Shown here: positions 11,025 through 23,078 of the stretch, in pieces
Numbering within the stretch: the stretch's first letter is position 1
Layout: every line of letters begins with the position of its first letter
Origin: Craspedostauros australis
Lineage: Eukaryota; Bacillariophyta; Bacillariophyceae; Mastogloiales; Achnanthaceae
DNA: 64,000 nucleotides
Direction: 5' to 3'
NCBI GenBank assembly: GCA_026770025.1
Contig: JAMXDE010000020.1
Location: forward strand, 1,240,001-1,304,000
The notes under the pieces: generated by a model
Told to the model about the DNA's origin: nothing
Database searches by the model: none
Seen by the model: the letters and a program-made list of their open reading frames with translations, nothing else
Made by a program: the position numbers and the translations under genes

Positions 11025-11766
11025 TGAGTGAGTGCGGGCGCAGATGGAGATGGGCGTTGTGGGAAGCAGAAGGGCGATCCTTGGTCGTGCTTCTGGGGTC
11101 GGACGATCTGCAGGCGCAGGAATCAAAGTACGAGCAAAGAGAGGGGAGATGTTCGCAATGGTGATGTCACAGTCGCGTGTTGTTGCGCTTTCTTTCTTGC
11201 CTCCTCTCTCCTCCTTCACACACAAACAGGTTAGACAACCGAGTCCTGGTTGCGACGTCGCACAATTTGGCGGCGACCTCTCCTCCCAGATCGTGATTTG
11301 CCCAGTTCGTGGTTGCCACCTTCACTGTTGTTCCTTGTTCGGGTTTGTCCTGTTGTCTTCGCCCACTTCCTGTGACTGGCCCACAACAACCACAACGCAA
11401 AACACCTCAATCCGGCGACAACTTGTTGGAGGGAAGACAGGAATACGTTATTTGAACGTTATTGTATTAAACCCAATCCAACTTCCGATCCGTTGAACGT
11501 ACACGACAGTCGACTCGACGGAGTGTACCCTGACTCCTGTGAACACTTGAATCACGAAATACAACAACACGCAAGAAAACACAAACAACACGACTCGATA
11601 CGCCAACGCGCCAACGGCTCGAATTCCCGCCAACACCCCAACCACAACACCGATCTCTCCATCACTCTTCCTCATTCTTCCACTCTGCCTCATTCTTCTT
11701 TGGTCGACGACTCTCTTGCCATCGCGTTCCCAGCCCTACCACAGCAACAACGACAGCGAGACCAAG

Positions 11767-13212
11767 ATGATCGGCTTCCTCTTCGGCATGCTCGTGAAGA
11801 TCGTGGAGAACTTCGTCCACAACCTGATCCGCATCGGCTTGCTGGGATGCGTGGCGTTCTCCGTCTGCCACTACTGCGGCTGGCTGCAGCGCCTCATCTG
11901 GTGGAAGGCCGAACAGGAGCTGTCCAAGATCTGCAATGACGCGCGCGTCACCATCGGCTCGTTCCGCATCCAGTACGCCATGCTGCTGCAGGGGCGCATC
12001 GTCGTGCATGGTCACAACGTCATCATCCACACGCCGCAGCGCGATCTCTGGCAATGGCATTCGCCCTTGATCGCGCGCGTGGGATACGCGGAGATTGATT
12101 GCAACGCGCCCATCACGGTCTTGCATCTCCTTCTCTTTCAGCAGGAGGTGCCGTTGGAGCTATACTCCATTCAGGTTTCCGATATGCAGATCTTTGTCGA
12201 GCGCAAGCAGAATATCTTCAATTTCTACCTCCTCGATAAGGCCATGATTCTGCCGGATCCCAAGGAGTTTCAGAGGGTGGCGACGGAGGAATCTGCAGCA
12301 GCAGCAGCAAAGGAAACAACGGCAGCTTCAGAAGTAGCAGCTACTGCTGCGCAGGCAACAAATGAAGGGACGAAGACTGAAACAGAAAGCAAACAGGGAA
12401 ACGGCAACAACGATGATGCTGAGATTGACACGAACAATGACAGCCAAGTTGATGACAACAACCAGGACAACAGAGACGTGGAGGACGCCGATGACAATCC
12501 AGCCCAATTGAACGCGAACACCGACGGCGACGGCGACGAGAACCGCAAAGCTGCCGAAGACCTCGTCGATGAGATGCTGCACGCCGTCAAGTCGTTGGGC
12601 AAAGCCGCACGCCGAGGTGCCCTGCAAGGCGCCATCCAAAAACAGGGTCACACGTTGGCTGACAAACTGCGCGACATGAGACGCAACAACAAGGAGGCCC
12701 TGCAAAAGAGCGTGCGCGTCATGCGACAGGTCGGCGTCGTGGCGGCCGAGCAGCTGGCACCGCGCAAATTGGAACAGCTCGTGCCGCAGCGACTGCCCAA
12801 CGACAAGCCACCTCCCAAGGCGCGCATCGGACGCATCCTGCTCACGGATCTGCGATTGTTCACGCGCAATTCGTGGATCCGGACGGACGATGAAGCACCA
12901 ACGTTGCCGACGACCAACATCACGGCGTCGGATCTGCCGATCAGTGGTTGGAATCGGCCCATTACGATCGCCAAGGTCATCGTGCGGTCATCGGAACTGT
13001 GTCCACCCATGTCGCTGCTGGATGATCGCGATCTGCCGGCCATCCATCAACCGCTCGATCGCATTCTGGACGTCGTGTGGAAACGCATCGTGACGGAGAT
13101 GGCCAAGTCGAATACAGGGCGCTTGTTCCAGACGGCATTCAGCGAAGCGCTGGGATACATGAAGCGGCCGAACACGAACGGCACCAAGCCCGCTGCAAGG
13201 ATATCGACGTGA
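11767..13212 (+). CDS. Membrane-anchored protein of unknown function
   Basis: Encodes 481 residues from the ATG at 11767. I do not recognise the family with confidence. Residues about 1-40 form a hydrophobic anchor (MIGFLFGMLVKIVENF, then LLGCVAFSVCHYCGW). Then comes a folded region with alternating beta-like segments (VTIGSFRIQYAMLLQGRIVV, LELYSIQVSDMQIFVERK). An acidic, Asn/Asp/Glu- and Ala-rich linker spans about residues 175-270. A second folded region follows (ARIGRILLTDLRLFTRNSW, ITIAKVIVRSS). The pairing of an N-terminal anchor with 'V..G.I.V' strands recalls AsmA/Mdm31-like or chorein-type lipid-transfer proteins, but that is a weak resemblance. No intron is needed. A structure prediction would be the natural test. 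Confidence 0.75.
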   Translation: MIGFLFGMLVKIVENFVHNLIRIGLLGCVAFSVCHYCGWLQRLIWWKAEQELSKICNDARVTIGSFRIQYAMLLQGRIVVHGHNVIIHTPQRDLWQWHSPLIARVGYAEIDCNAPITVLHLLLFQQEVPLELYSIQVSDMQIFVERKQNIFNFYLLDKAMILPDPKEFQRVATEESAAAAAKETTAASEVAATAAQATNEGTKTETESKQGNGNNDDAEIDTNNDSQVDDNNQDNRDVEDADDNPAQLNANTDGDGDENRKAAEDLVDEMLHAVKSLGKAARRGALQGAIQKQGHTLADKLRDMRRNNKEALQKSVRVMRQVGVVAAEQLAPRKLEQLVPQRLPNDKPPPKARIGRILLTDLRLFTRNSWIRTDDEAPTLPTTNITASDLPISGWNRPITIAKVIVRSSELCPPMSLLDDRDLPAIHQPLDRILDVVWKRIVTEMAKSNTGRLFQTAFSEALGYMKRPNTNGTKPAARIST

Positions 13213-13531
13213 TGTGGTGTAATGTTGTTGGGGATATGTCTGTGCTGTGTTCTCTGTTGATAGAGTGGAGTCGAGTGCAGAGTACGGTCTACTCGCACGA
13301 AAAATGTAATGCTTCACACAATACTTGTAACAAACTGTTAATGCAGCCAATTCCTCTCTCTCTCTCGCTTTCTGCCCAGGGAGTAAAGTAACGTGAGTTA
13401 TTGTGACACTCTCTATCAACATGCATGCCTAATCCGTATCTCTGCTCGTAGTACGTATATCCTCCTCCAACAGAACACTTTAGCATTACGTGAACTCTAA
13501 CTCCACTCTATTCGACTCCATTCAACTCAAC
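13213..13531. other. Convergent spacer
   Basis: About 320 bp between stop codons of the membrane protein (+) and the SNARE (-). It contains a short CT repeat (about 13350-13368). No gene seen. Confidence 0.4.
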
Positions 13532-14896
13532 TCACTTCTTCTTGTAAAGCCGCATGAAAATGATGAGGAAGTTGAGAATGAGAAACAGCTTGATGATCAA
13601 GGGACGGTTGCCCTTCTTGATGCCATGCAGGATGGTGAGCTGTTCCTGACCTGCTTCGACATCGACCAAGGCCGCTTCTACGTCATCCTCAATGTTCTCC
13701 AGCACCTCGCCTTGTTCCGAGATCAAGGTGGACATCTTGCCGAACAGCTGACCCAATTCACCGAGCTGGCGTTCCGCCTGCTGCGCTTCGGCGAGTCGTT
13801 GCGCCGTCTGGCGGCGTTGTTCGCGTTCTTGGATTTGCATTTGGACTGCCTGTGATTCATTCGTGTTGTTACCATTGAGACTGCCTTTCGAGTTGTACAT
13901 CGATGCGTTGGAACCAGATGGCCCACCACCACGCCGATGCCTCATACCAAACTGGGCCGCACTGCTACTGCTGTCGCCACCGCCATTGATGGCACCATAA
14001 CCTCCCGCTCCACCGTAGCCACCCGATGAGGACATGCTGCCGTTGCTGCTGGCACCGTAACCACCACCACCACCACCTGCGCTTCCAACACCTCCGTTCT
14101 GTCTTTGCGCGGCACTCGCAGCAGATCCGTTGCCATACTGCGACGATGGCGTTGACGCAGACGCGGACGCCGGGGTCGGTGGTTGAAAGATGTTGGGATT
14201 GCGTTGCTGCGCATTGCGCGCCGGCGTGGGAGCGGCCGTGAAGAGGGGACTGTGAAACAAGGGCGCGGTGGCAGCCGTGGTACCAACCCTGGGCCGCCGC
14301 GATCTGGCGTTCGGCGCCGCGGTTCCAGCTGCTGCCGGTTGCTGCTGCGACACCACCATGCGACGCCGCTGCGCCTGTTGCGCCAAGACCTCCCCTCGCA
14401 GCTTGAGCACGTCCTTCATCTGCGACGCGTAGTGCTGCGCGACCTGCTGAAACCAGATCGCCACGAGCTGCCAGTGCCTCTTGGCCTGCTTGCTGCGGAC
14501 GCCGCGCTTCTGCACGGACTCTATGAAGGTCGCCAGCTCCTTGGCGTCCTGCTCCAGCTGCCGCGTGAGCTGCGCGATCTGCTGCGTGGGGTCGTTCGTG
14601 TGGCCGCGGCGCCGCACCAAGCCCTGCAGCTGCTTCAGCCCGAACTGCATGCCGCGCAGCAACGTGCAGCCGTCCTCCAGAACGCCCGAGATGCTGCTTG
14701 GCGCCGCGCGGTTGTGCAGCTGCGGCGTCCAGGGCGGCAGCGCCTGCTCGTCCTGCAGCTGCAGCTCGCGCTGTTGGATGCGGATGGCCGTCTTGGCGCA
14801 TGCCAGCAACTCGTTCGAACGCGAGACGGCGGCGCCGGCGAATTCGGTTTGCGGTCTTGATCCCGTTGCGGGTATCATCGTGTTTGCCATCATCAT
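13532..14896 (-). CDS. Syntaxin-5-like Qa-SNARE
   Basis: Encodes 454 residues, no intron. Qa-SNAREs of the syntaxin 5/Sed5 type drive ER-Golgi and intra-Golgi vesicle fusion. The N-terminus has the Sed5-like TEF motif (RPQTEFAGAA), then a helical Habc-like region at about residues 80-175 (LTRQLEQDAKELATFI and ASQMKDVLKLRGEVL). Residues about 185-345 are a long Gly/Ser/Ala/Asn-rich insert with GGGGGYGASS and GGYGGAGGY runs, longer than in typical family members. The SNARE helix follows (AERQLGELGQLFGKM then LISEQGEVLENIEDDV, with the zero-layer Gln), and the protein ends in one membrane anchor (LIIKLFLILNFLIIFMRL) and a basic KKK tail. It starts at the outer ATG of three successive ATGs. The Golgi assignment rests on the SNARE helix and N-terminal motif. 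Confidence 0.9.
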   Translation of the reverse strand: MMMANTMIPATGSRPQTEFAGAAVSRSNELLACAKTAIRIQQRELQLQDEQALPPWTPQLHNRAAPSSISGVLEDGCTLLRGMQFGLKQLQGLVRRRGHTNDPTQQIAQLTRQLEQDAKELATFIESVQKRGVRSKQAKRHWQLVAIWFQQVAQHYASQMKDVLKLRGEVLAQQAQRRRMVVSQQQPAAAGTAAPNARSRRPRVGTTAATAPLFHSPLFTAAPTPARNAQQRNPNIFQPPTPASASASTPSSQYGNGSAASAAQRQNGGVGSAGGGGGGYGASSNGSMSSSGGYGGAGGYGAINGGGDSSSSAAQFGMRHRRGGGPSGSNASMYNSKGSLNGNNTNESQAVQMQIQEREQRRQTAQRLAEAQQAERQLGELGQLFGKMSTLISEQGEVLENIEDDVEAALVDVEAGQEQLTILHGIKKGNRPLIIKLFLILNFLIIFMRLYKKK

Positions 14897-15647
14897 ATGA
14901 TATTCTATAATATGATATAGCAGTTGTGCTGCTATTGTGTGTCGTGCTCAATGCGTTCGCCTTGGTTCGTGATTTAGCTTGTGATTTGTGTTGTGATTTG
15001 CGAGCCGTTGGATTGCGTCGCCGTTTCAAATTTCCGCCATTGTCGGTGCCTCGGAAGCTGCGGCAATATCTTTCAATGAAGCTACTATTGAAAGAGACGA
15101 AGACTCGATGGACTGAACGGACCAACACACGATTTCAAAGATACGTCTGTCCATCAACGGTCGGCCATGCGATGAACCGAGTGACGCAGACACAAACGAA
15201 CGAGACACAAAAAACCAACAAAAGGAAAAAGTTTGATGTGTCAGTCCACACATCAACACACACGCGCAAACACGCGCACCAACGAATGTGCCATCTGCGA
15301 TCCAACATCCACAGAGAGGTGAAGTACGACCATCCGTATCATTGCACACGCCGCACAAGCACAAACACGAACATAACACGAACATAAACACAAACACAAC
15401 CGATTGTGTTCTTGTCATTCCAACAAGTTCAAAGAGAACGTGTTGGTTAGATCCTCGTACTTAGATTGCACAATTCCATTGATCGTTCGTGAAGATTGAC
15501 GAACCATCATCAATTCATTCACGTCCGCGATCATCGAAATAGTGGAAGAGCGCGGACAGAAGATAGCCCATCGGAAGATAGAGCACGGCGCATCACCCAT
15601 CACAGCCTGCAGGTTCTGCACATTACCCTTCGCGGCAAAAGATCGCA
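14897..15647. promoter_or_regulatory. Divergent promoter region, SNARE (-) / LeuRS (+)
   Basis: 750 bp between two start codons on opposite strands. Next to the SNARE ATG lies CTATAATATGATATAGCAG (14905-14923), a near copy of the element at 22991. An open minus frame (15415-15672) overlaps the LeuRS start and has no recognisable features. CACA-rich sequence at 15180-15400 fits a leader. Confidence 0.4.
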
Positions 15648-18600
15648 ATGCCAATGAACGATAACGCTCCAACCAACGTCAATAGCAGCAGCAGCAGCAG
15701 CAAGGCACCGCTCCTCCTGACCACCCTCGCCATCATGTTCCTCTGCCAACGCGCAGTGGCCTTCACGCCGCAATGGCGTCACCAGCGCACGATGCTGCGA
15801 TCGATCTCGGGTCGTCTCTTTTCGACGACGCAGGAAGGCGAGCAGACTGCATCGACGCCGCAAGTGGGATATCCATTCCAGCAGGTGGAGCCCAAGTGGC
15901 AGGCCTTCTGGCAGGAAAATGAGACCTTCAAGACGCCCGAACGTGATACCTCCAAGCCAAAGAAATACGTTCTCGATATGTTTCCGTATCCATCGGGTGC
16001 TGGTCTTCATGTGGGGCATCCGGAAGGGTATACAGGTGCGTGTGGATCATGCGTGTGCAAGTGTGGTTGGGTTGTGCAGAATACATGCTCGAGTGATCCC
16101 ATCGTATAACGCAACACATCGCTGCACATCACAATGCATTCTCACAATCATCTTGCGCAAACGCAAATCACCACTGCACACTTTCACATTTTCCAACACA
16201 ATCGTACACGTGCAGCCTCCGACATCATGTCGCGATACTGGCGCATGACTGGCCACGATGTCCTCCACCCCATCGGATGGGATTCCTTCGGTCTTCCCGC
16301 CGAACAATTCGCCGTCCAAACCGGCGCGCAACCGGCCGACACCACCGCCGCCAATATTGCCAACTTCAAACGCCAGCTCAAAATGCTGGGCTTCTCTTAC
16401 GACTGGGAAAAGGAGGTCGCCACAACAGACCTGGCCTACGTCAAGTGGACGCAGTGGATCTTCCTCCAGCTCTTCGACAAGGGACTGGCCGAGCAATCCG
16501 AAGTCAGCGTCAACTGGTGTCCCGCATTGGGCACCGTCCTGGCCAACGAGGAGGTCATCAACGGATTGTCGGAACGCGGCGATCATCCCGTGGAACGTCT
16601 GCCGTTGCGACAGTGGATCCTCAAAATTACCGATTATGCCGACAAGCTCGAGGCCGGATTGGAAGGACTGGAATGGCCATCGGGCACCCTCACCGCGCAG
16701 AAGCAATGGATCGGAAAGTCGACGGGATGCCGCATCGTCTTTGATGTGGATGGCAGCGAGGACAAGGTGGGTGTCGTGAATATTTGCATTCTTTGTTGTT
16801 GTTGGTGGTGGTGGTGGTGGTGGTGGTGTCTTGATTTGCAAGCATGCTTGGATGCGAAATAGACCTTGAAACTCTTCTCCATCGCCAGTTGATCCATATC
16901 TCACTCCACATTATTGAATTCTCAATCGCCACGCATAAATCCACCACGCCACGTTTCAACACATCACATCACATCACCTTGCAATATCCCACAATCCACT
17001 GTTGTGCAGGTTGAAGCATTCACAACCCGCGCCGATACCTTGATGGGAGTGACCTACGTCACCCTCGCACCAGAGCATCCACTCGTGTCTGTCATCACTA
17101 CCGATGAGAACAAGGAGGCTGTGGATAAATACGTGGCAGCGACCTCCTCTAGATCGGATCTGGACAGAACCTCCTCCAAGGAAAAGACCGGTGTCTTCAC
17201 TGGTGGCTACGTCCTGCATCCGATCTCCGGTGACAAGGTCCCTGTGTGGGTTGGCGATTACGTGCTGGGAAGCTACGGAACGGGCGCTGTCATGGCCGTT
17301 CCTGCGCACGATACCAGAGATTTTGAATTTGCTGAGAAGTTTGATCTCGATGTCAAGTGGGTGGTGGAACCGTTGAAGGGAGACTGGGACCGAGAGGAGG
17401 CGTTCACGCAACCGGGAAGGGCCATCAACAGCGGAGAATTCGATGGATTGTCCACAGGCAAGTGCAAAAAGGCAATCACCAGCAAGCTCTATGACATGGA
17501 CAAGGGTGGATCCCAGACCACCTACAAGCTCCGCGATTGGGTCTTTTCTCGTCAGCGATACTGGGGTGAGCCCATTCCAATTTACTTCCCCGTCGATTTC
17601 CCGGAGGGCGTCGACCCAACCTCGCAGGATCCAAAGGACGAGAGCTGCGAGCACACGATCCGATTCGATCAACCAATCCCAGTTTCCACGGAAGATCTAC
17701 CATTGCAGCTTCCGTACATGGAGGACTTCCAACCAGGCGACGATCCAGCCGGATGTCTGGCCCGTGCCAAGGACTGGCGTTACTTTGAAAAGGACGGCAA
17801 GTGGTTTGCCCGTGAGACGAACACCATGCCGCAATGGGCAGGAAGCTGCTGGTACTACTTCCGATTCCTCGATCCCAAGAATACCGAGGCCGCCTTCAGC
17901 GAAAAGGTGGACAAGGAGTGGATGCCAGTGGATCTGTACGTTGGCGGAGCCGAACACGCCGTCTTGCATCTGCTGTACGCACGATTCTGGCATCAGGTGC
18001 TCTTCGATTTGGGCTACACGACGCATGCCGAACCATTCCAAAAGCTCGTGCATCAGGGCATGATCCTGGGCACGGACGGCGAGAAGATGTCCAAGAGCCG
18101 CGGTAACGTCGTCAACCCAGATGACATCGTCTCGGTGCAGGGTGCCGATGCTCTGCGGTTGTACGAGATGTTCATGGGCCCATTGGAAGCCGTCAAGCCA
18201 TGGCAGACCAGCCAGGTTTCTGGTGTCGTGCGCTTCCAGAACCGTTTGTACACTGTCGTCAACAACGCCGCGGAGAACAAGGCGACGGAGATGGATGACG
18301 AAACGACGCGCCTCTTGCATAAGACCATGAAGAAGGTCACGGAGGACGTCGACTCGATGGCCTTCAACACGGCCATCTCCGCGATGATGGTGCTCACCAA
18401 TCATCTGCAGGGCTTGCAGGACAAGGTCCCGTTAGAGGCCGTCGAAAAGCTGGTCCTGATGGTGTCGCCATTTGCACCGCATCTTGGCGAAGAGTGCTGG
18501 AACATCCTGGGACATGAGGAGTCGTTGGCCTACCATCCGTGGGTGGAGTACGATGAGGAGCTGTGCATCGATAGCACAGTGACCATGGGAGTTCAGGTGA

Positions 18601-18764
18601 ACGGAAAGGCCCGCGGAGAGATCACGATTGACAAGACCGCTGATCAGGACGCCGCCATGGAAGCCGCCAAGGGATCCGACCGCGTCATGGCGCAGATCGA
18701 AGGCAAGGACATCAAAAAGATCATCTACGTGCCTGGTCGCATCTTGAACATTATTGCCAAGTAA
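15648..18764 (+). CDS. Leucyl-tRNA synthetase, bacterial/organellar type
   Basis: Three exons, 15648-16035, 16216-16766 and 17010-18764; introns of 180 and 243 bp have GT/AG ends and fitting phases; 897 residues. Class I aminoacyl-tRNA synthetase charging tRNA-Leu. Motifs: HIGH box [10 protein letters not shown] (residues 120-129), [13 protein letters not shown], the CP1 editing domain ([13 protein letters not shown] onward; [14 protein letters not shown]), [26 protein letters not shown], the KMSKS signature [14 protein letters not shown] near residue 672, and the bacterial-type C-terminal end. Residues 20-40 form a signal peptide ending AVAFTPQ, an ASAF-like site, so plastid targeting is likely; a second Met begins an Arg/Ser-rich segment that might give mitochondrial targeting, so dual targeting is possible. 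Intron 2 contains a (GGT)8 tract. Confidence 0.96.
16804..16827. repeat. (GGT)8 microsatellite in LeuRS intron 2
   Basis: Eight tandem GGT units inside the second intron of the leucyl-tRNA synthetase gene. Confidence 0.9.
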
Positions 18765-19048
18765 AGCACGCACTCGTCCGTACTCATAGACCGCGGATAC
18801 TCGAATCAAAGCAATTGAATTCTACGCTATGTAAATCTATCCATGCGTTGTGCATGAGAACGCTTGTGTTGGTTGATGCTGTCATGAAGGGTTCTCTTCC
18901 CTTGCTTTGGCGTCTGTGTGATTCTATCCAATACGACTACAAGAGGAGGACGACTGCCACGGCACGATAAGCACTCACACGATCGTGGGAGAGCAATACG
19001 TAGAGTACTGACTCTACCTTTTATGAGTTTATGATGCACCCACCGCGT

Positions 19049-21753
19049 TCAAATCTCCGGCACCAAAGTGAGAATCGCCTTCTTGGCCACGTCTTTCTTC
19101 TCGCCGTCGGGCTGCGTGATGCATAGGTTGACGAGAGCGGACAGCAGTCCTTCATGTTCCGCCAGCGGACGTTTGTTGGGTTCCTTTTTGATGAGACACG
19201 CGACTGTGTCGACGGCCTTGTTGCGCGTGGTATCTGTGCCGTTCCCAAATTCGGATATCAGCGTCGTCAAGGTGTCGGCCACGTGCCCGTTTGCCATGTC
19301 GCTGGGCTGGGCGGCGGATCGTGGCGATTGCGTCTCGGCTTCGTGCGTCGCCAGCTCGTGCAGCAAATCCGAAACGGAGGCATGCACGTCCTTCGATGTC
19401 TGCACGGACGACTTCAATCGCATCCAGAACATATCCGAAAAGCTGTTGGGACCGCGCCGCCATGGACTCTTCGAAACGCATTGCTGCAGGCACCGGCATG
19501 CGGACGCAATCAGCTTGACGTCGTTCGTGGTTTCGACCCTCTTTTGCAAGGACGTCTCCAGAATTGGCCACAAGGCATCGTCCTCCAATCGTGCGATGAG
19601 ACAACTGAGCGCCTGACAAACCTGTATCTGCGCATCGCGATCGTTGTCGTCGTCATCGGAGGTGTCGGTCCGGATGGAGTTGACGAAGAATGAGATGATG
19701 TCATTCGTGCTCAGGGCGATCCAGCACGCGTTGTGAATATCGCTATCATCGCAAGCCTGCGTTGCGAGGCATCGTAAGGACCGCATGGCCCGTCGTCGCA
19801 CGTTGGAATCTGGATCCTCCTGCGCAAGACGCTTCAGCAACGGAATGATCTGATGTTGACCAATGCTGCTGGCAGAAGACGCGTCAAAGACCATCGTGGT
19901 GACATGATCGTTCGTGATCAAATTGCCCAGCGCGCTGATGGCATTGCGACGTGTTTTGAGCGTCAAGTTTGCATCGTGCTCGCGCGACAGCATGCGGCAC
20001 AGACCTTCCAGGATAATCATGGATGGCTTCGTGCTCATCCTCATGAGGGAGGTGGCCGTTGCGTCGGACAACGCCAAGTTCCAAACAATCGCCGTCAGCG
20101 ATTCCGCAAGCTTGCCGCCCATGTCAAATCCGCCAAGTGTCAGGAGGAGCGTCTGCTTCAAGGCTTCGCCGTGCGTCGTCAGGAGGTGCTCCTTATCTTC
20201 GCAACGCGATCGAAAGGAAAGGTCCTTGAGCAGACCGATCAATTCGTGAATGAGCGGCGGCGCGTCGTCATGCTGCGGGCGATGCGTGGAGTCATCGAAT
20301 TGCATCGCGACCTGTTTGAAGTAGTCGAAGACCAGCTGCACGCACTGTCCGATCCATGGATCGAGATGGATGAGTTTCTGTTTGGTGCTTTCATCGTCGA
20401 TCTTTGCGTACATGCGCATGACCTGAAGGATGTCGAGGAGGACCGTGCGGGTGCCATCCCAGAGGGCGGCGACAGATGGACTACCTTCGGTGATGCGCTT
20501 CCACACATGCAGAAAGAGAGGCACGATATCTGTGCAGCCGAGACCTTGGAATGACTTCAACCGGTGTTGGGAGGAACATCTGTACAGATTTCGCAAGCAT
20601 CGACAAACGAGCGAGACCTGCCCAGTGTCGCAGTCCGTCGAGACGATGTAACCCAGCTTGAGGCATAACGCTTTGTCGACGCCGATCTGCACTTCGTGGT
20701 CGTGCAGCGCGGTGTTGGAATGCGATAGTACATCCTGGGTATTTAGTAATGCCTGTTGTCGTTCGGAAGACGACACGGCATAGTTGAGTGACAAGAGGAG
20801 TTGTTTGTGTGACGACGGGGCTGTGTGGAATGTATTATAAGTACGTGTGGGTATGGCAGAATAAACGCATAACAGTTGGCGTTTGGGATGATTTTGTGAG
20901 CAGATGCAAGAAGTTGGTGAGTGTATTCGTAGTGGGATGTACTGTCATGTATGGTTGTGGACGCAGCTGATTGAGGTTAAGTAAGTGGCCCCAAGCTCCA
21001 GCTGCAGAAGGAGACGGTTCTGTCACAGCAATAGATGGCTCGAACGAGTATAGCAGCCCATTGTGATGCACGGGGATACTAATGGAAGATCGCAAAGCAT
21101 TTGTGCTCAATAACCAAATAAACGCAGATAGATGCAGGTAGGTGTGGAAAGTAAGCATTCAGAATCAACTCACTGTCGATGGTTCGTCGACCTCCCAACG
21201 GTTCATGTTGTTGCAGTGGTTGTTGTTGCGGCTGCGGTGGTTGCTGCTGTTGTAGGTGCTGCGGTGGTTGTTGTTGCTGTTGTTGTTGATGCTGCAACTG
21301 ATCATGATGCTGACTGTGCTGATTCAGTCGCTGTGGTTGGTATTGCTGCGATTGTGGTTCTAACTGTTGATGAGACTGCTGATGTGCTGGTTGCTGATAT
21401 TCGTAGTACTGCTGAGCGTCCACTGCCCCATCGTGGTACTGCTGCTGCTCATGTTGATGTTCATGTCGATGCTGCTGCTCATGTTGGTGTTGATGTCGTT
21501 GCTGATCAACCCTAGGCGGCATCGCAGCATAGCGACTTCCGCGATTGCCATCCTCGTGAATCGCAACGCGGCTACCCCCCAGCTCATGATGCGAATGCTT
21601 GATGTGATCATCCGCGACGATCTGATGGGGAACGTAGTCGCCGAGACTATCCCTCGATTCATCAAACAGCAGATCGGCGGCGGATTGGAGACCTGGGATG
21701 CTCTCTGGCAGAGGCACCGCGGAGTCCACCCGCCGCTTCTTCCGATCATCCAT
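19049..21753 (-). CDS. ARM-repeat protein with Gln/His-rich N-terminus
   Basis: Two exons: 21753-21174 and 20820-19049, joined across a 353-bp intron (GTGAGT...CACAG) with matching phase; 783 residues. The first exon begins MDDRKKRRVD, a basic patch that could be a nuclear localisation signal. It continues into a long Gln/His-rich stretch encoded by CAG/CAA/CAT repeats. The second exon is an all-helical array of armadillo/HEAT-like repeats, for example ESLTAIVWNLALSD, RRNAISALGNLITND, RRRAMRSLRCLATQ and VCQALSCLIARLED. I do not recognise a specific orthologue; the arrays recall importin-alpha-like or other ARM scaffolds but no diagnostic residues are visible. The frame stays open upstream of the ATG up to a TAA at about 21907-21909, so an earlier exon cannot be excluded. 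It shares a divergent upstream region with the glycerate kinase gene. Confidence 0.8.
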
Positions 21754-23078
21754 GATGCTGCCTTTCTCGCCTGCCCCTTCGTGGATGTCGGTGTTTGCAC
21801 GAGCGTGGATGTGAAGGTCACGGCCAGCGATGGCCTTGCCGCTGGTTGTGGCTTTGTTTGTGTGTGCCTTCCCTCTTAGGCGTTCGCCTGTTGCTCGATG
21901 TGTCTCTTACTGCTCGTCCGAGTATGCTCCGACCCCTGTTAGCACTGCTCGAGCGGTGGCCATTCCGATCGGCCCCACCAAACAGAGGTGGTCACAATGG
22001 AACTCTCCCAATCTCCGCGCTCGTACGACTACTGCTATAATTGCTTCGACGATTACTTCCGCAGATGCTTCTGCTACGGCTATGCCTTGCACTCTTATCA
22101 GTACGACTGCTATTGGTATTGGTGCTCGTGCAGCACTCCCACGAGCAGGGCCTCGTACTGATGTTTGCACGAGCACGAGTGCGGATCCCCGCTTCCATCA
22201 TGTTGCCGGGATGGGTCGTACGAGTGCTCGCACTTCGCCGCCCACCGCCATGGTCGTTGGAGCGTCAAAACAACCAACCACCCTCTCTCGCCGCCAACCG
22301 ACCCCACACTGCCAGACATAGTTCGCCTTGTGGAACGGAGAATTCGTCGGGCGCCTTTCCCCAGACCCCTCCAACCATGTCGCCAGAACAGATCGATCGC
22401 CGCACAAAGTGACACGGCAAACGGCTGTTGATGTGGCTTCCCTTTCTATCTTACCGCGAAGAAATTTCTTGTGTGGGCGGGAGACTGCCGCTAAAGAAAT
22501 GTCCCAATGGAAAACCGTTGTTCAGCCGTGTTTGGGAGACTTCCCTTCGTCGTTCAAAACGCCCGCCCGGCTACACAAAATGTCGCAGCGGACATGAGAT
22601 GGTGATGATTTATTGTCGTCCCTCTTTCTGTTCGAATCCAACATCACAAACTCGAACTCTCGACACGCGCGAGCTTTTTTCGTGTCACAAGAGAACCATC
22701 GATCAAGTGTTGGCACAGAATCGTGTGGCTGGCGTCATCTTGTGTTCACGCGATGTCGGATGGTGACGTCGATGTGATGTGCCGCTGTGATGCGTATGTT
22801 CACATTGATGAGACCCGACAGCACCAGAGAGGCCAAAACACGAACATTCATCAACGGTTCTCCCTTGTGTCTGCCGAAGCACTCGTCGCGTGGCAGAGTA
22901 TCTTCCTGGTTGGCGACACACGACAGCAACGCACCTCTTCCTCGATGCGCCACATCGTGCTTCGAGGACTCATAATCGTGTAATACTTACCTATAATAGT
23001 ATAGCAGAGCACCAGCTTCATTCGACACCTTCGGATTCATCTCTCCGTCACCTTCCCATTTTGGCACCTGCTTCGATC
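21754..23078. promoter_or_regulatory. Divergent intergenic region, ARM protein (-) / glycerate kinase (+)
   Basis: 1.3 kb between two start codons. Open frames on both strands (for example 21907-22176 minus, rich in Ala/Val/Ile/Arg, and 22428-22766 plus) have no recognisable domain. Repeated TGCTCGTGC/GCACGAGCA words occur at 21795-22180. The element at 22991 sits 77 bp before the kinase ATG. Confidence 0.35.
22991..23002. promoter_or_regulatory. CTATAATAGTAT element upstream of glycerate kinase
   Basis: Second exact copy of the 12-mer seen at 10746; followed by AGCAG as at 14905-14923. A candidate core promoter or initiator element by position only. Confidence 0.3.

Larger units (their letters stand above)
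10693..11766. other. Divergent spacer, metacaspase (-) / unknown membrane protein (+)
   Basis: About 1.1 kb without a supportable gene. It holds the TATA-like 12-mer at 10746, GA-rich repeats at 10790-10820, the 12-bp minisatellite at 10971-11024 and a CAACA/CAC-rich stretch (11560-11660) resembling a 5' UTR for the + strand gene. Confidence 0.4.

Noticed and set aside
13965-15128. Large minus and plus frames overlapping the SNARE gene
   Set aside because: Off-frame shadows of a GC-rich coding region; the SNARE frame contains all conserved motifs.
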